Positions 44,630-55,102 of a stretch of DNA of 64,000 nucleotides are shown piece after piece. The DNA lies in NCBI RefSeq assembly GCF_001546855.1, contig NZ_KQ958151.1, forward strand, positions 1-64,000, in the 5' to 3' direction. A model generated the notes under the pieces. It was not told where the DNA came from, did no database searches, and saw only the letters and a list, made by a program, of their open reading frames with translations. Position 1 is the first letter of the stretch. Every line of letters starts with the position of its first letter. The position numbers were made by a program, and so were the translations under genes. The stretch comes from Megasphaera sp. MJR8396C. Lineage in GTDB: Bacteria > Bacillota > Negativicutes > Veillonellales > Megasphaeraceae.

Positions 44630-45621
44630 ATCTTGTCGAGGACGTTGCCGACTATGCTCGGCAGCACGGCTTATGGCAGCCCGATAGTGCTATCGTCATC
44701 GCCTGTTCGGGCGGGCCCGATTCCATGGTCCTCCTCGACGTTTTGAGCCGCCTGGCCCCGTTATATCGCCTGCGCCTCGTAGCCTGCTACGTTCACCACG
44801 GCATCCGACCGGCGGCCGATGCCGAAGTCGATTTCGTCCGCCAGGAAGCCTTAAGGCGCCGTTGCGGGTTTACTTGGCAGTACGTCGATGTACCGACTCT
44901 CGCCCGGCGTGAAAAAATGTCGGAAGAAGCTGTCGGACGGCGGGAACGCTACCGAATTTTACGCACGATGAAGCGGGCCTGTGGGGCCACGACGATTGCC
45001 GTCGCCCATCACGGCGACGATCAGGCCGAAACGGTGCTGCTTCACCTCCTTCGCGGCAGCGGCCTTCAAGGCTTGTGCGGTATGGAACCGCGACGAGGCG
45101 ACATCATACGGCCTTTGCTGGGCTTTACGAAAGCCGAACTTGCTGCGTATGCCAAAGCGCAGGGGATTCCCTCGTGTCACGACGAAACCAATGACAGTAC
45201 CCGCTATCACCGCAATCGTATCCGCTTAGAGCTGCTGCCTTCTTTAATGCGATATAATCCGGCGATTACAGCCGACCTCAACCGCCTGGCCGATACGGTC
45301 CGTGCCGACGAAGCTTTTTTGAACGACTGTACGGAACATGTCTATCGGGAACTTGCCTGTCCGGGTTACGGCGTTCCGGCCCTGGACCGACGACGATTAC
45401 TGTCTCAGCCGCTTTCCCTGCAGCGGCGATTGATACGAAGACTTTGGAAGAGTGCAACCGGGTCTTTACAAGACCTTCCCTTTCATTACGTTGAAACCAT
45501 ACGGGCTTTAGCTGCCAAAGAAACGGGGAAACAGTTTCAGTGCGGCAAAGCCTGTGCTTATACGACGCGGACCGCTCTCTGCATGGGTCCGGCCGTTCCC
45601 CGCCAAAAGCGGAAGCGGTAA
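44626..45621 (+). CDS. tilS: tRNA(Ile)-lysidine synthetase, short form
   Basis: 331 residues. The PP-loop ATPase domain has SGGPDS at residues 28-33, YVHHGIRPAADAEV, and RHHGDDQAETVLLHLLRGSGL-like (AVAHHGDDQAETVLLH) plus the TNDSTRYHRNRIR stretch. It stops after the middle domain, whereas B. subtilis and E. coli enzymes have over 430 residues with an extra C-terminal domain; short forms occur naturally, as in Aquifex. It makes lysidine at C34 of the CAU-anticodon tRNA-Ile, which is essential for AUA decoding. Confidence 0.92.
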   Translation: MNLVEDVADYARQHGLWQPDSAIVIACSGGPDSMVLLDVLSRLAPLYRLRLVACYVHHGIRPAADAEVDFVRQEALRRRCGFTWQYVDVPTLARREKMSEEAVGRRERYRILRTMKRACGATTIAVAHHGDDQAETVLLHLLRGSGLQGLCGMEPRRGDIIRPLLGFTKAELAAYAKAQGIPSCHDETNDSTRYHRNRIRLELLPSLMRYNPAITADLNRLADTVRADEAFLNDCTEHVYRELACPGYGVPALDRRRLLSQPLSLQRRLIRRLWKSATGSLQDLPFHYVETIRALAAKETGKQFQCGKACAYTTRTALCMGPAVPRQKRKR

Positions 45622-45647
45622 TTTAATTTTTTTTCGGAGGAATCAAG

Positions 45648-46187
45648 ATGCATCAGGATATCAAAGAAATTTTACTTACAGAAGAACAGATTGCTGCCCG
45701 CGTTCGCGAATTAGGCGCTCAGATTACCAAGGACTATGCCGGAAAGACCATCCTCCTTTGCGGCATCTTGAAAGGGGCCGTCACCTTTTTTACCGATTTG
45801 GCCCGCGCCATCGACGGTCCGGTTTACTTCGATTTCATGAGCTGTTCCAGTTACGGCGCCTCGACGGAATCGTCGGGTGACATCGAAATCCGCAAAGACC
45901 TCGATAACGACGTCGAAGGGAAAGATGTCCTCATCGTCGAAGACATCATCGATACGGGCATTACCTTAAGCCACCTCGTTCCGATGTTGAAAGAACGGGG
46001 CGCCCGTTCGGTAAAATTGGCCACCCTCTTGAGCAAGCCGGCTCGGCGTCAAGTCGAAGTTCCCGTCGACTACAACGGCTTTGAAATTCCCGATGCCTTC
46101 GTCGTCGGCTACGGCCTCGACTATAATAGCTGCTACCGCAACCTGCCTTACATCGGCGTCTTGAAGGAAGAAGTATACTCCAAGTAA
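45648..46187 (+). CDS. hpt: Hypoxanthine phosphoribosyltransferase
   Basis: 179 residues. The phosphoribosyltransferase signature is KDVLIVEDIIDTGITLSHL, with the early LLCGILKGAVTFFTDLARAI loop and the late GLDYNSCYRNLPYIGVL substrate region. It salvages hypoxanthine (and usually guanine) with PRPP. A GGAGG precedes the ATG, and it sits between tilS and ftsH as in most Firmicutes. Confidence 0.95.
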   Translation: MHQDIKEILLTEEQIAARVRELGAQITKDYAGKTILLCGILKGAVTFFTDLARAIDGPVYFDFMSCSSYGASTESSGDIEIRKDLDNDVEGKDVLIVEDIIDTGITLSHLVPMLKERGARSVKLATLLSKPARRQVEVPVDYNGFEIPDAFVVGYGLDYNSCYRNLPYIGVLKEEVYSK

Positions 46188-46219
46188 GGATGTCTACCTA
46201 TTTTGTATAAAATAAGTTG

Positions 46220-46248
46220 TTGCTTTTGAAGAAGTGTGGTAATATAAA
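46220..46248 (+). promoter_or_regulatory. Promoter of ftsH
   Basis: TTGCTT (46220-46225), 17-base spacer, TATAAA (46243-46248), about 60 bases before the start. Confidence 0.6.
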
Positions 46249-46306
46249 ATTGTGTTGGTTAGAATAAAGAAAAAATTGTCATAAACTAGGTGAAAGGAGC
46301 AGTATT

Positions 46307-48382
46307 TTGAGTAAATTTGTGCGGAATGTAAGTTTATACTTACTCATCATCATCGTCGCCGTATCGATTATAGATGCCCTTACGAGCAATAAGACTGATA
46401 AATCGGAAATTTCTTACACGAATTTCATGAGTCAGGTCCAGCAGAAAAAAGTCGATGCCGTCCAGATTACCGCCGATCATGCCATCGTCGGTCAACTGAA
46501 AGACGGAACGTCCTTTACGTCGTATGCCCCGACGGATGCAGCGCTCTTACCGGCCCTGCGAGATGCTGATGTCAATGTTATTGCCAAGCCGCCTGAACAA
46601 CCGTCGTGGTGGATGAATATGCTGACGGCAGTCCTGCCGATCCTGGTACTCATCGCCGTGTGGTTCTTCATTATGCAGCAGACCCAGGGAGGCGGCGGCC
46701 GGGTCATGAACTTCGGCAAAAGCCATGCTAAGATGCACGGCGAAGGAAAGATCAAAGTTACCTTTAAAGACGTTGCCGGCGAAGACGAAGCTAAGGAAGA
46801 ATTGGCTGAAATCGTCGAATTCCTGCGCAACCCCAGCAAGTATAATGCCATTGGCGCTAAGATTCCGAAAGGGGTCCTCCTCTTCGGCCCTCCGGGGACC
46901 GGGAAAACCCTCTTGGCTCGTGCTGTAGCCGGGGAAGCCGGTGTACCTTTCTTCAGCATCAGTGGCTCCGACTTCGTCGAAATGTTCGTCGGTGTCGGTG
47001 CGTCCCGTGTCCGTGATTTGTTTACACAGGCTAAGAAGAATGCCCCCTGTATCGTATTCATCGACGAAATCGATGCCGTCGGCCGCCAGCGCGGTGCCGG
47101 TCTCGGAGGCGGTCATGATGAACGCGAACAGACGCTGAATCAGCTGTTGGTTGAAATGGATGGTTTCGGTTCCAATGAAGGCATCATCACCATTGCTGCG
47201 ACGAACCGTCCGGATATCCTCGACCCGGCCCTCCTTCGTCCCGGCCGTTTTGACCGGCAGATTACCGTCGACCGTCCCGATTTGCGCGGCCGTCGGGCCA
47301 TCCTCGAAGTCCATGCCAAAGGCAAGCCCTTAGGCAAAGACGTCGACCTCGATATCATCGCCAAGAAGACGCCGGGCTTTACCGGTGCCGACCTCGGCAA
47401 CCTGCTCAATGAAGCGGCGCTCCTCGCTGCCAGAGCCAATAAGAAGATCATCAACATGCCGGAACTGGAAGAAGCCAGTGAAAAGGTAAGCTTCGGGCCG
47501 GAACGGCGCAGCCACGTCATCAGCGACAAGGAAAAACGCCTGACCGCTGTCCATGAATCGGGCCACGCCCTCATTGCTTACCTCTTGCCGGATGCTGACC
47601 CGGTACATAAGGTCACCATCATTCCTCGCGGTCGTGCCGGCGGTTATACGATGATGCTGCCGGAAGAAGACCGGTCGTATGAAACGAAATCCTACTACCT
47701 GGCACAGATCCGCGTCGCCCTCGGCGGCCGGGCTGCTGAAGAAATCGTCTTCAACGAAATCAGCAGCGGTGCATCGGGCGACCTCCAGAGCGTTACCCGC
47801 ATTGCCCGCCAGATGATTACCCGCCTGGGCATGAGTCCTAAATTAGGTCCCATGGTCTTTGGTGAACAGCAGGACCAGGTATTCCTCGGCAAGAGCCTCG
47901 GCCACGAACGCAATTACGGCGACAGCGTTGCCGAACTGATCGACAAGGAAATGCACGATATCGTATCGGAAGCCTATGCCGACGTTCTCCATATGCTGCA
48001 CGAACGCCTCGATACGCTGAATAAGATGGCCGACGCTTTGATCGAAGTCGAAACGATCAACCGTCAGCAAGTCGACAACTTGGTCAAATACGGGACGCTG
48101 GAAGCTCCTGAAGAAAAAAAGGCCGAAGCCGTTGATACGGAAGCTGCCGATACGGCTGTTCAGCCGGCAGAAACTGTCGAAACCAAAGCCGTCGATGCCG
48201 AACCTGTTGCAGAAGAACCGGTTTCAGCATCGGACAGTGAAACGTCTGCTGCCGAAGCGCCTCAGCAGGAACAGACGGAAGTCCAGATTAGTCCTTGGGG
48301 CAATCCCGTTCCTAAGGGAGGCCTGACGGAAGGCTTGACCCATCCGGACGATGAAAAGGACGACAAAGATACGAAGAAATAA
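46307..48382 (+). CDS. ftsH: ATP-dependent zinc metalloprotease FtsH
   Basis: 691 residues: two membrane helices around a small periplasmic domain; AAA domain with Walker A (FGPPGTGKT), Walker B ([12 protein letters not shown]) and the second region of homology ([19 protein letters not shown]); then the protease site HESGH near residue 418 with the later zinc-ligand Asp region. It degrades membrane and regulatory proteins. TTG start with AAAGGAG at 46293-46299. The C-terminal 80 residues are an acidic Ala/Glu/Val-rich tail not needed for catalysis. Confidence 0.97.
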   Translation: MSKFVRNVSLYLLIIIVAVSIIDALTSNKTDKSEISYTNFMSQVQQKKVDAVQITADHAIVGQLKDGTSFTSYAPTDAALLPALRDADVNVIAKPPEQPSWWMNMLTAVLPILVLIAVWFFIMQQTQGGGGRVMNFGKSHAKMHGEGKIKVTFKDVAGEDEAKEELAEIVEFLRNPSKYNAIGAKIPKGVLLFGPPGTGKTLLARAVAGEAGVPFFSISGSDFVEMFVGVGASRVRDLFTQAKKNAPCIVFIDEIDAVGRQRGAGLGGGHDEREQTLNQLLVEMDGFGSNEGIITIAATNRPDILDPALLRPGRFDRQITVDRPDLRGRRAILEVHAKGKPLGKDVDLDIIAKKTPGFTGADLGNLLNEAALLAARANKKIINMPELEEASEKVSFGPERRSHVISDKEKRLTAVHESGHALIAYLLPDADPVHKVTIIPRGRAGGYTMMLPEEDRSYETKSYYLAQIRVALGGRAAEEIVFNEISSGASGDLQSVTRIARQMITRLGMSPKLGPMVFGEQQDQVFLGKSLGHERNYGDSVAELIDKEMHDIVSEAYADVLHMLHERLDTLNKMADALIEVETINRQQVDNLVKYGTLEAPEEKKAEAVDTEAADTAVQPAETVETKAVDAEPVAEEPVSASDSETSAAEAPQQEQTEVQISPWGNPVPKGGLTEGLTHPDDEKDDKDTKK

Positions 48383-48411
48383 GTTTATCATGGCTTAGTT
48401 CAAGGCCGTTT

Positions 48412-48454
48412 AGAGACTGCCGTATGAGCTTTATCCTCATGCGGCAGTCTCTTT
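48412..48454 (+). terminator. Terminator after ftsH
   Basis: AGAGACTGCCGTATGAG pairs with CTCATGCGGCAGTCTCT (one G-T pair) around a 7-base loop. Confidence 0.85.
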
Positions 48455-48464
48455 GCGTAATGCC

Positions 48465-48492
48465 TTGACAGGCCTATGGGGTATGATACAAT
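48465..48492 (+). promoter_or_regulatory. Promoter of birA
   Basis: TTGACA (48465-48470), 16-base spacer, TACAAT (48487-48492). Consensus -35 and good -10, about 80 bases before birA. Confidence 0.7.
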
Positions 48493-48575
48493 TTTTACAT
48501 AAACGATGAGCATGTTACCGCCGCGATACGATACCCCACGGGCATGGACCAGAAAAGCGGCAGCAGGAGGGACGA

Positions 48576-49550
48576 ATGAATATGCGGGAAGCTATTTTTA
48601 ACTTTTTACGAAAACACCAAAATGAATTCGTATCGGGCCAGCAGATTTCTGAGCAGCTGGGAGTCTCTCGAACGGCGGTGTGGAAACATATACGGGCCTT
48701 GAAGCAGAAGGGATACGTCATCGAATCGTATACGAAAAAGGGCTACTGTCTGCGTGAAGCACCGGAACTCTTGTCCCCGGAAGGACTTGAAAAAGGCCTT
48801 TCTTCGTCCGAATTCGGCCGGCATATCGTCTACCGGGAACGGGTCGATTCGACGAATAACGTCGCCAAACAAATGGCGGATGACGGGGCTCCCGAGGGGA
48901 CGGTCGTCATCGCCGAAGAACAGACTGGCGGCCGCGGCCGCTTGAGTCGTTCTTTCCATTCCCCCTTTGCCAAGGGCTTGTGGTTCTCGGTTATCCTGCG
49001 GCCGGCCATTCCTCCCATGGAAGTCTCTAAAATGACCTTGCTGGCGGCCGTGGCCCTGGCCCGGTCCCTGCGTGCCCACGGCCTTTCGGACTGCGGCATC
49101 AAGTGGCCCAATGACATTTTGCTTCACGGCCGTAAGCTGGTCGGCATCCTGACCGAATTGAACGGCTCTGCGGAAAAGGTCAACTACATCATCATGGGCA
49201 TCGGCGTCAACACCGGCGTCACGGCCAGTGATCTTCCAGAAGAGTTACAGGATATCGTCACCAGTTTTGCCATGGAAGGGGTCAGCGTTCAGCGGCAGGA
49301 ACTGCTGCAGACCATCTTGTTGGAATTGGAAAAGCTGTACCAGACGGTCTGTCAGGAAGGATTTGCGCCCATTTTAGTACAGTGGCGGGCTTTGTCCTGT
49401 ATGCTCGGACAAAAAGTGGCCGTCAGTTCCATTGGCCGGACGTTTACTGGAACGGCCGCCGATATCGATGATGACGGCAATCTCATCGTCGAAACGGAAG
49501 GCGGGCTGGAAAAGGTCATGGCCGGCGATGTCCACGTTCGTCCCGTCTAA
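48576..49550 (+). CDS. birA: Biotin-protein ligase and transcriptional repressor
   Basis: 324 residues: N-terminal winged helix (GQQISEQLGVSRTAVWKHIRAL), the ligase core with VDSTNNVAKQMADDGAPEGTVVIAEEQ and GGRGRLSRSFHSP (biotinyl-adenylate loop), KWPNDILLHGRKLVGILTE, then a C-terminal SH3-like domain. It attaches biotin to carboxylases or decarboxylases and represses biotin genes. GGAGG fits the ATG at 48576; the ATG at 48582 is also possible. Confidence 0.94.
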   Translation: MNMREAIFNFLRKHQNEFVSGQQISEQLGVSRTAVWKHIRALKQKGYVIESYTKKGYCLREAPELLSPEGLEKGLSSSEFGRHIVYRERVDSTNNVAKQMADDGAPEGTVVIAEEQTGGRGRLSRSFHSPFAKGLWFSVILRPAIPPMEVSKMTLLAAVALARSLRAHGLSDCGIKWPNDILLHGRKLVGILTELNGSAEKVNYIIMGIGVNTGVTASDLPEELQDIVTSFAMEGVSVQRQELLQTILLELEKLYQTVCQEGFAPILVQWRALSCMLGQKVAVSSIGRTFTGTAADIDDDGNLIVETEGGLEKVMAGDVHVRPV

Positions 49551-49590
49551 TTGTGCGTAAAGACTATTCAAGACGGGCAAACTCTGTTAT

Positions 49591-49596
49591 TATAAT
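49591..49596 (+). promoter_or_regulatory. Candidate -10 of coaX
   Basis: TATAAT at 49591-49596; TTCAAG (49567-49572) lies 18 bases before it as a weak -35. Confidence 0.45.
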
Positions 49597-49635
49597 AGGC
49601 GTATTATCAACTTAGATTAAGCAGGAGATAAAGTT

Positions 49636-50400
49636 ATGCTATTAGTCATTGATGTAGGGAATACGAATATCGTCCTCGGGATCTTTAAAGATCAGGAACT
49701 CGTGGACCACTGGCGCGTATCGACGGATCGGCTTCGCACGACGGATGAATACGGCGTCCTTATTCGCCATCTCTTTTATTTGAACGGCGTCAATTCAGAA
49801 GAAATCGATGCCATCATCATTTCCTCTGTCGTTCCGCCGGTCATGCCGACCCTCGAACGGATGTGCCAGCGCTATTTTGGCCTGACGCCTTTGGTCATTG
49901 GCCCGGGCGTCAAGACCGGCATGGATATCAAATATGACAATCCGCGTGAAGTCGGTGCTGACCGCATCGTCAATGCCGTCGCAGCTTATGAAAAGTTCGG
50001 CGGTCCGGTCATCATTATCGACTTCGGGACGGCGACGACCTTCTGTGCCGTCGATAAGAAGGGAACCTACCTCGGCGGGGCCATCTGCCCGGGCATCGGT
50101 ATTTCGACGGATGCCCTGGTACAGCGGACGGCAAAGCTGCCACGTATCGAAGTCGTCCAGGCAGAAAAAGTCATTTGCCGCAATACCGTTGAAAGCATGC
50201 AGGCCGGTGTCTTTTACGGCTTCGTCGGCCAGGTCGACGGCATCGTGTCGCGGATGCGGAAGGAACTGGGCTGTAAGGCAAAGGTCGTCGCTACGGGAGG
50301 CCTTGCCGTCATCGTGGCTCCGGCGACAGATGCCATCGACGTCGTCGAACCGATGTTGACCTTGGAAGGGCTGAAAATCATTTATGACCGAAACAATTAA
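49636..50400 (+). CDS. coaX: Type III pantothenate kinase
   Basis: 254 residues with the ASKHA signatures of Coa[17 protein letters not shown] at the start, [19 protein letters not shown] and [14 protein letters not shown] in the middle. It phosphorylates pantothenate in CoA synthesis, using a monovalent cation. AGGAGA precedes the ATG. Its end overlaps dusB by 17 bases. Confidence 0.95.
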   Translation: MLLVIDVGNTNIVLGIFKDQELVDHWRVSTDRLRTTDEYGVLIRHLFYLNGVNSEEIDAIIISSVVPPVMPTLERMCQRYFGLTPLVIGPGVKTGMDIKYDNPREVGADRIVNAVAAYEKFGGPVIIIDFGTATTFCAVDKKGTYLGGAICPGIGISTDALVQRTAKLPRIEVVQAEKVICRNTVESMQAGVFYGFVGQVDGIVSRMRKELGCKAKVVATGGLAVIVAPATDAIDVVEPMLTLEGLKIIYDRNN

Positions 50401-51370
50401 GCCTTTTGCCATCGGCAGCGTCGTCCTCGACGCGCCGATTATTCTGGCACCCATGGCCGGTGTCTGTGATGCGCCGTATCGGGTTATTGCTCACCGCTAT
50501 GGCGCAGCTTTAGTCTGCGCCGAAATGGTAAGCTCTCAAGGGATTCGCTACAGCAATCAACATACGGAAGAATTGCTCCATATTGAAGAAGGGGAGCATC
50601 CTTTATCGATGCAGATTTTCGGTTCTGATCCGGAAGTCATGGCCCAGGCGGCTGCTGTCGTCGAAGAAGCCGGCGCCGATATCGTCGACATCAATATGGG
50701 CTGCCCGGTAAAGAAGGTCGTCAAAAATGGCGACGGTTCGGCGTTGATGAAGGATCTGCCCTTGGCCGAAAAAATTATACGCGCCGTCGTACAGGCCGTG
50801 TCCATTCCCGTCACCGTCAAGATGCGCACGGGCTGGGATGATACTGCCTTCGTGGCGCCGGAACTGGCAAAACGGGCTGAAGATGCCGGTGCCGCTGCCG
50901 TTGCCGTCCACGGCCGGACGCGGGATCAGTTTTACAGCGGCAAGGCCGATTGGCAGAAAATCAAGGCGGTTGTCGAGGCCGTATCGATTCCGGTCATCGG
51001 CAATGGGGACGTCGTCGACGGCCCGTCGGCGGCAGCTATGATGGCGGAAACGAGATGCCAGGCCGTCATGGTCGGCCGCGGCGCCCAGGGGAATCCTTGG
51101 ATTTTCCCGCAGATACGCCATTATCTTGAAACGGGCGAAGTCCTGCCGCTGCCGACGCCTAAAGAGAAGTATACCCAGATGCTGGCTCACTTTGAAGCCC
51201 TTCTGGCGTATAAGGGGGAATACATCGGCATTCGGGAAATGCGTACTCATGCCGCCTGGTATACCCATGGCCTTCACGGGGCAGCGGCCCTTCGGGAACG
51301 GATCAACCGGACCCGGTCGGCTGAGGAATTTCGCGCTGTCGTCGAAGAGATGCTGGCCAAGCTGGGCTGA
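50384..51370 (+). CDS. dusB: tRNA-dihydrouridine synthase B
   Basis: 328 residues. FMN-barrel signatures: [48 protein letters not shown] (active-site Cys in MGCP), [23 protein letters not shown] and GNGDV. It reduces uridine to dihydrouridine in tRNA D-loops. It starts inside the end of coaX. This dusB-greA-lysS neighbourhood is typical for Firmicutes. Confidence 0.94.
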   Translation: MTETIKPFAIGSVVLDAPIILAPMAGVCDAPYRVIAHRYGAALVCAEMVSSQGIRYSNQHTEELLHIEEGEHPLSMQIFGSDPEVMAQAAAVVEEAGADIVDINMGCPVKKVVKNGDGSALMKDLPLAEKIIRAVVQAVSIPVTVKMRTGWDDTAFVAPELAKRAEDAGAAAVAVHGRTRDQFYSGKADWQKIKAVVEAVSIPVIGNGDVVDGPSAAAMMAETRCQAVMVGRGAQGNPWIFPQIRHYLETGEVLPLPTPKEKYTQMLAHFEALLAYKGEYIGIREMRTHAAWYTHGLHGAAALRERINRTRSAEEFRAVVEEMLAKLG

Positions 51371-51389
51371 CCGCGGGCAGGCTGTTTTG

Positions 51390-51418
51390 TTGACATGAAA
51401 GACAGATGTGAATATAAT
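51390..51418 (+). promoter_or_regulatory. Promoter of greA-lysS
   Basis: Full consensus: TTGACA (51390-51395), 17-base spacer, TATAAT (51413-51418). About 70 bases before greA. Confidence 0.85.
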
Positions 51419-51486
51419 TAAAGATACGGTATAAATTAAGCTATAACAGTGACACGCGATTCTATCGCAGGAGGAATAGGAAGACA

Positions 51487-51975
51487 ATGACCAATGAAAC
51501 GCTGATTACCCAAGAAGGGTTGCAGAAATTAAAAGATGAATTAAATGAACTGAAATCAGTCCGCCGCATTAACGTTTCGCAGCGTATAAAAGAAGCTATC
51601 GCCCTCGGTGACTTGAGCGAAAACTCGGAATACGATGACGCCAAAAATGAACAGGCCTTTATCGAAGGCCGTATTGCCGAATTGGAAGGCAAAATCCGGA
51701 CGGCAAAAATCATCCAGGAAACGGAAGACGGTGCTGCTAAAGTCCGCATCGGCTCTCACGTCATTTTGGAAGACGTCGAAACAGGAGACCGCTTCGACTA
51801 TACCGTCGTCGGTACGGCTGAAGCCGATCCCTTCAACAACCGGATTTCTAACGAATCCCCGGTAGGTAAAGCGATTCTCGGTCAGAACATCAATCCATCC
51901 AATCCGGCAGTCGTTACCGTAAAGGCACCGGCTGGTGAACTCCAGTACCGGATCTTGCCGCCTGATGCAAAATAA
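51487..51975 (+). CDS. greA: Transcription elongation factor GreA
   Basis: 162 residues: N-terminal antiparallel coiled coil with the acidic tip (EAIALGDLSENSEYDDAKNEQ) that enters the RNA polymerase secondary channel, and the C-terminal FKBP-like domain (SPVGKAILGQ). It rescues backtracked polymerase by stimulating RNA cleavage. GGAGG precedes the ATG. lysS follows after 18 bases. Confidence 0.96.
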   Translation: MTNETLITQEGLQKLKDELNELKSVRRINVSQRIKEAIALGDLSENSEYDDAKNEQAFIEGRIAELEGKIRTAKIIQETEDGAAKVRIGSHVILEDVETGDRFDYTVVGTAEADPFNNRISNESPVGKAILGQNINPSNPAVVTVKAPAGELQYRILPPDAK

Positions 51976-51993
51976 ACTGTAGGAGGAATATTC

Positions 51994-53505
51994 ATGTCGG
52001 ATACGAAAGAAAAAGAAATGCCCATGATGGAAGAAGAAAAATTAAATGACCAGATGCAGGTTCGCCGTGAAAAGATGCAGGAATTCATCGATGCCGGCGT
52101 CTATCCCTTCGGCCAGAAATATAATTGGGATCACCATGCCCAGGAAGTAAAGGACCAGGCAGAAACCTTAGAAAAAAATGAAACCGTCGTCAGTGTCGCC
52201 GGCCGCTTGATGGCCATTCGCCGCCACGGCAAGACGGCTTTCTGCGTCCTTCGTGATTTGAGCGGTGAAATCCAGCTCTATTTCCGTAAAGACGTCCTGG
52301 GAGAAGAATCGTACAACTTGTTTAAGCTCCTCGACCTCGGCGATATCGTCGGCGTCGGCGGTACGGTATTCGTTACCCATACCGGCGAAACGACGATCCG
52401 CGTTGAATCGTGGCAGCTCCTGTCCAAATCACTCCGTCCGCTGCCGGAAAAATTCCATGGCCTTACGGATAAGGAAACGCGCTATCGTCAGCGCTACCTC
52501 GACCTCATCGTCAATCCGGAAGTCACGGATACCTTCGTCAAGCGTTCGAAAATCATCAAAGGCATTCGTAAGTACCTCGATGACCGCAACTTCCTTGAAG
52601 TCGAAACGCCGATGCTCCATACCATTGCCGGCGGTGCTGCGGCCCGTCCTTTCAAGACCCATCACAATGCCCTCGATATGGATATCTTCCTGCGCATCGC
52701 TCCGGAACTCCACCTCAAACGCCTCCTCGTCGGCGGCTTGGAACGCGTTTTTGAAATGAACCGCTGCTTCCGTAATGAAGGCATCGATACCCGTCATAAT
52801 CCTGAATTTACGACGGTCGAATTGTACCAGGCTTACGGTGATTTGGAAGATGTCATCAACATTACGGAAGACATGGTCTCTAAATTGGCCGACATGCTGT
52901 ACGGCACGATGAAGCTGACCTATATCGATAAAGAAATCGATTTGACGCCGCCTTGGGACCGCATGACCATGATCGAAGCCGTTAAGAAATTCAGCGGTGC
53001 CGATTTTGAAAATGTCACCGACGTCGAAGTCGCCCGCAAGATGGCCGACGAACACCACGTTGAATACGGCCAGTATGACGGTGTCGGCAAGATCATCAAT
53101 GCTTTCTTTGAAGCCTTTGTTGAAGAAAACCTCATCCAGCCGACGATTATTACGGGTCATCCCTTGGAAATCTCACCGCTTACCAAGCAGGACCAGGATA
53201 ATCCGCTCTTGACCTATCGTTTTGAAGCCTTCATCTATGGCCGGGAACTGGCCAACGGCTTCTCGGAATTGAACGACCCTATCGACCAACGCAACCGCTT
53301 CATCGAACAGATGAAGGAACGCGAACACGGCGATGACGAAGCTCACCAGATGGATGAAGATTACTGCCGCGCTTTGGAATACGGCTTACCGCCGACAGGC
53401 GGCCTTGGGATCGGGATCGACCGCTTAGTCATGTTCTTGACCAACAGCCCGTCTATCCGCGACGTACTGCTCTTCCCCTTGAGCCGTCCGGAACAGCATA
53501 AATAA
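51994..53505 (+). CDS. lysS: Lysyl-tRNA synthetase, class II
   Basis: 503 residues: OB-fold anticodon-binding domain (VSVAGRLMAIRRHGKTAFCVL), class II motif 1 (FLEVETPMLHTIAGGAAARPF), motif 2 (FEMNRCFRNEGIDTRHNPEF) and motif 3 (GLGIGIDRLVMFLTN). It charges tRNA-Lys, one of which is encoded at 16800. GGAGG precedes the ATG; a terminator follows. Confidence 0.97.
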   Translation: MSDTKEKEMPMMEEEKLNDQMQVRREKMQEFIDAGVYPFGQKYNWDHHAQEVKDQAETLEKNETVVSVAGRLMAIRRHGKTAFCVLRDLSGEIQLYFRKDVLGEESYNLFKLLDLGDIVGVGGTVFVTHTGETTIRVESWQLLSKSLRPLPEKFHGLTDKETRYRQRYLDLIVNPEVTDTFVKRSKIIKGIRKYLDDRNFLEVETPMLHTIAGGAAARPFKTHHNALDMDIFLRIAPELHLKRLLVGGLERVFEMNRCFRNEGIDTRHNPEFTTVELYQAYGDLEDVINITEDMVSKLADMLYGTMKLTYIDKEIDLTPPWDRMTMIEAVKKFSGADFENVTDVEVARKMADEHHVEYGQYDGVGKIINAFFEAFVEENLIQPTIITGHPLEISPLTKQDQDNPLLTYRFEAFIYGRELANGFSELNDPIDQRNRFIEQMKEREHGDDEAHQMDEDYCRALEYGLPPTGGLGIGIDRLVMFLTNSPSIRDVLLFPLSRPEQHK

Positions 53506-53537
53506 TTGTTGCACCCTTTGCCCATGTCAATGGCAAG

Positions 53538-53567
53538 AAAAGGGCTGTCGTAGGACAGCCCTTTTTT
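53538..53567 (+). terminator. Terminator after lysS
   Basis: AAAAGGGCTGTC pairs with GACAGCCCTTTT around a 4-base loop, followed by T. Confidence 0.9.
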
Positions 53568-53595
53568 ATCACAGCCCATAAAAAGGAGGAACGCT

Positions 53596-54981
53596 ATGAA
53601 ACGTACCGCACTAGCTGCGTTGGTCTGCTCGGCTTGCCTGGCTTGGAGCTCGGCAGCCGGCGCCGTGCCGACTGAGAACTGGGAAAGCTCCCTGAATGAT
53701 ACGCCGACGGCCCTTGCGGCAGCGATTGGGGAAGAACTTCTTCTCGATAAAGCCGACGAAGCCGATAAAACGACGCCGCCTGCAAAGCCGTCGAAGTCTG
53801 CCGAACGTAAAGATTCCGCGAAAAAAGACGGATCTCAAAAGTCGGCAAAATCCGATAAGGCCCAGCCGTCTTCTGACGTGAAAGAGAAAACGCCATCGGA
53901 TAAGAACGATGCTGCCGATGTTAAAAAAGATGACGCCAAAGACGGTAAAAAATCCGGCTATCACAACGCCGCTCCGGCCAGTGTCCACGCCCTGACGGCG
54001 GACGATCAGCGCATCTTCGATTCGCTGGATACGTTAAAGATTGCCCCCTTAGAAGCCAGTGATTTTTACATTGGCAGCATCCGCAGCGGTGACAGCCCGA
54101 TGAAAGTAAAGCGGATTTTTGGCAATCCCAGCAAATATTCGACCAGCATGCACTATACGTCGATGCAGTATACGGGGAAAGACCTGAAGCTGCGTTTTGC
54201 CATCCGCAATAAATTGGCCGACAGCCTGCGCTCTAGCGGCGATTCGCGTAAGAGCGTCCGTCCCGGCGTAGAGTCTGTCTTTTTGACGACCGGGACCAAT
54301 ATCCTCATCGGCCGCGATATGCGCTTGAAGTATCCCATCGAAGTGCTTTTGCGCCAATTCGGCATTCCCGATTCGATGCTGCGCGATACCGATGCCAACG
54401 TCTATTACGTGACCTATGAAAGCCCGAAAAAAGACGCTATGTATGTCTTTGCCGTCGGCAATCGGCGCGTGGAAAGGGTAGCCCTCATGCCGGTCCGGCC
54501 GCCTTATATCACCAGCGAACCGGCCAAAGACCCGAAGAAATTGACCGAACGGGACTTTACCCTCATGGGCTTTGGACTGAACCAGCCTTTTGAAGCCAAT
54601 AAGTACAATATGTGGAACAAGCTGGTCAAACGCAATAACAGTAGTTTTTGGCTCTACGGGGATTACGGTGTCGAAGTAGACCGACGCAATATGATTCAGA
54701 AAGTATTCCTCCTGACCAATAATGGCTATACCAGCCGCGGCGCGACCCTGGGGTATCACGTGTCGACCATTCTGGCACTGTATGGCCGTCCGGACCGCGT
54801 CGAATGGGGCCCGGATAAGGAAAAATCCGTCGATGCCTATTACTATGACAGCCCTTATCAAAAAGGCGTGTCTCTGGTCATCATCATGCGCCACAATGAG
54901 CCCTATGTCGACGATATTATCCTGACGTCGACGCCGATTAAGAATATCCAGGACCCGATGGAGCGTTACGGATTAAAGTGA
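53596..54981 (+). CDS. Exported protein of unknown function
   Basis: 461 residues with a clear Sec signal peptide (cleavage probably after AAGA, about residue 23). A Lys/Asp/Ser-rich low-complexity linker spans about residues 55-120. A folded part follows in which two or three segments share a pattern of an IGSIRSGDSPMKVKRIFGNP type: small strands with a Gly-x-Pro turn, then VLLRQFGIPDSM and ILALYGRPDRVEWG. The repeats recall BamE/SmpA-like modules that measure similar FGxP turns, but I do not claim that family. GGAGG precedes the ATG. Likely periplasmic, consistent with a diderm Negativicute. Confidence 0.75.
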   Translation: MKRTALAALVCSACLAWSSAAGAVPTENWESSLNDTPTALAAAIGEELLLDKADEADKTTPPAKPSKSAERKDSAKKDGSQKSAKSDKAQPSSDVKEKTPSDKNDAADVKKDDAKDGKKSGYHNAAPASVHALTADDQRIFDSLDTLKIAPLEASDFYIGSIRSGDSPMKVKRIFGNPSKYSTSMHYTSMQYTGKDLKLRFAIRNKLADSLRSSGDSRKSVRPGVESVFLTTGTNILIGRDMRLKYPIEVLLRQFGIPDSMLRDTDANVYYVTYESPKKDAMYVFAVGNRRVERVALMPVRPPYITSEPAKDPKKLTERDFTLMGFGLNQPFEANKYNMWNKLVKRNNSSFWLYGDYGVEVDRRNMIQKVFLLTNNGYTSRGATLGYHVSTILALYGRPDRVEWGPDKEKSVDAYYYDSPYQKGVSLVIIMRHNEPYVDDIILTSTPIKNIQDPMERYGLK

Positions 54982-55102
54982 GGATGCGTACCGTTTTTGC
55001 ATATGTGTGAAGAAAATAGTGAAAATGCTTTACTTATATGATGAAAGTTGGGTATAATAAAATAAATAAATTAAATATCTTAAGAAAACGAAGGTGATTT
55101 TC

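Noticed and set aside
48120-48360. Acidic repetitive C-terminus of FtsH as a fused extra domain
   Set aside because: FtsH tails vary and are commonly low-complexity; no fold or motif is visible.
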